Shown here piece after piece: positions 41,474 through 42,658 of a DNA stretch of 42,658 nucleotides. Source of the DNA: Phycisphaerae bacterium (GTDB taxonomy: Bacteria; Planctomycetota; Phycisphaerae; Phycisphaerales; SM1A02); assembly GCA_002705085.1 (NCBI GenBank), contig PAHO01000036.1:1-42658 (forward strand). Reading direction: 5' to 3'. Each line of letters opens with the position of its first letter. The stretch's first letter is position 1. The notes below the pieces were generated by a model. It saw only the letters and a list, made by a program, of their open reading frames with translations, had not been told where the DNA came from and did not search any database. The translations under genes were made by a program, and so were the position numbers.

Positions 41474-42658
41474 GTGCCTGTCCGCAACTTTTCCATCGTC
41501 GCCCACATCGATCACGGCAAGAGCACTCTGGCCGACCGGTTGCTGCAGGCCACCCGAGCGGTTTCTGATCGCGAAGCCAAAGCCCAGATGCTGGACTCGA
41601 TGGATCTGGAGCGTGAACGCGGCATCACCATCAAAGCTGCGGCCGTCAGCGTCCAGCACATGAAGGATGACGTGCCCTACACGTTGAACTTCATTGATAC
41701 CCCAGGCCACGTGGACTTCACCTACGAGGTGTCTCGAGCACTGACCGCGTGCGAGGGTGCACTCTTGGTGGTCGACTCCACGCAAGGGATTCAAGCCCAA
41801 ACCGTGGCCAATGCGTACCTCGCCGTCGAGCAAGATTTGGAACTCATTCCAGTCATCAACAAGATTGACCTCCCGGCCGCCGACCCCGATCGCGTGGCCA
41901 TGGAAATCGAGAACGTGTTCGGCTTGCCCGCGGAAGACTGCATTTTGGTCTCGGCCAAGAGTGGTGTGGGTATCCCCGAACTCTTGGATGCGATTTGTGA
42001 CCGACTCCCAGATCCCAGAGCGGAGAAAGTGCAGAACACCCGCGGCCTCATCTTTGATGCGGTGTACGACGACTACCGCGGCGTGGTGGTGTACACCCGA
42101 CTCTTTGACGGATCCCTCAAAGTTGGCGACAAGATCCGCATGATGGGCACTGGCCGCAGCTTCACGGTCACCGAACTGGGTCGAAACACCCCTTTCCCCG
42201 TCAAAGTGAAGGAGATGCACCACTCAGACGTGGGATACGTTGTGGCCCAAATCAAAACCTTGGGTGATGTCCGCATCGGCGACACCATCACTTTGGAATC
42301 CAACCCCGCTCCCGAAGCCCTGCCGGGATACGAAGAACCCAAACAAATGGTGTTCTGCGACTTCTACCCGGCCACCACCGAAGGCGGCCGCAACGACTTT
42401 GAATCCCTGCGGGAAGCCATCGAGAAGCTCAGCCTGAACGACTCATCATTCACCTTTGAAATGCAGCACTCTGAGGCCCTTGGGTTTGGCTTCCGCTGCG
42501 GATTTTTGGGCATGTTGCACATGGACATCGTGCAAGAACGCCTGGAACGCGAGGGGAAAATCGAGATCGTCCAGACCGCCCCCACCGTGACGTACAAAGT
42601 GGATCTCAAAGATGGCAGCCAACTGGAGATCCACAACCCCGCCGACCTCCCCGACGCC
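41474..42658 (+). CDS. lepA: Elongation factor 4 (LepA), 3' end outside window
   Basis: 395 codons are visible without a stop, out of about 600 in the family. The frame starts at GTG 41474 with a short MPVRNFSIVAHIDHGKSTLADR; no in-frame ATG fits. The GTPase marks are AHIDHGKST (10-18), RGITIKAAAV, DTPGHVDFTYEVSRAL and NKIDLP; later, KPMVF-like KQMVFCDFYPATTEG, and FRCGFLGMLHMDIVQERLERE are LepA domain III features. EF4 acts on stalled or mistranslocated ribosomes. It lies 36 bases after trkH on the same strand. Confidence 0.95.
   Translation, partial: MPVRNFSIVAHIDHGKSTLADRLLQATRAVSDREAKAQMLDSMDLERERGITIKAAAVSVQHMKDDVPYTLNFIDTPGHVDFTYEVSRALTACEGALLVVDSTQGIQAQTVANAYLAVEQDLELIPVINKIDLPAADPDRVAMEIENVFGLPAEDCILVSAKSGVGIPELLDAICDRLPDPRAEKVQNTRGLIFDAVYDDYRGVVVYTRLFDGSLKVGDKIRMMGTGRSFTVTELGRNTPFPVKVKEMHHSDVGYVVAQIKTLGDVRIGDTITLESNPAPEALPGYEEPKQMVFCDFYPATTEGGRNDFESLREAIEKLSLNDSSFTFEMQHSEALGFGFRCGFLGMLHMDIVQERLEREGKIEIVQTAPTVTYKVDLKDGSQLEIHNPADLPDA

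Overview
The window is dense bacterial chromosome: 37 protein-coding genes (the first and last cut by the window edges), one tRNA gene, and no intergenic gap longer than about 180 bases. It looks like a planctomycete. The basis is a large secreted 'PVC' dehydrogenase-like protein with a C-terminal c-type cytochrome, two DUF1080 (3-keto-disaccharide hydrolase-type) proteins, a short secreted protein ending in a Val-Pro-Gly-Pro / hydrophobic / Arg-rich tail of the PEP-CTERM kind often seen in Phycisphaerae, and frequent GTG/TTG starts. Class-level placement is inference. I see no insertion sequence, phage gene, CRISPR array or other sign of a mobile island.

Layout. 1-9.1 kb: the 3' part of a class I photolyase, a tandem DUF1080 protein, a CarH-like cobalamin-binding-fold protein with altered ligand residues, then a leftward operon of lipid kinase, PVC cytochrome protein and M3-like metallopeptidase. 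9.1-12.4 kb: a DUF493 protein whose start codon overlaps that of the divergent lipid kinase, then feoA-feoB (ferrous iron uptake) behind a Fur-like palindrome, then a Tat-exported sugar-isomerase-fold protein. 12.4-17.1 kb: a leftward operon of dCMP deaminase, CutC, HD-GYP phosphodiesterase, a two-domain HtrA-like protease and a lipocalin. 17.2-20.3 kb: a small unknown gene, a PlsC-GNAT fusion probably making ornithine lipid, another small unknown gene, and a single-domain DUF1080 protein. 20.3-22.7 kb: rsmE with an FmdB-like gene, a TlpA-like thioredoxin protein, and tRNA-Ala(GGC) with its own promoter.

22.7-31.2 kb: two leftward gene blocks. glmS, an unknown secreted protein, folP, trxA and an S9 peptidase run together. 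They are followed by an HTH-TPR regulator overlapping a small secreted repeat-bearing protein, preceded by a perfect palindrome; this pair is the best candidate for an undescribed system. 31.3-33.0 kb: 5-formyl-THF cyclo-ligase coupled to an L,D-transpeptidase. 33.1-37.2 kb: leftward fbp, MmgE/PrpD and an OprP-like porin. 37.2-42.66 kb: thiolase, trkA-trkH potassium uptake, and the 5' part of lepA.

Most genes are housekeeping or envelope functions. Close packing, with several ATGA, TTGA and TGATG stop/start overlaps, points to translational coupling inside operons. Functional calls rest on motifs I recognise by eye; no database search was made.
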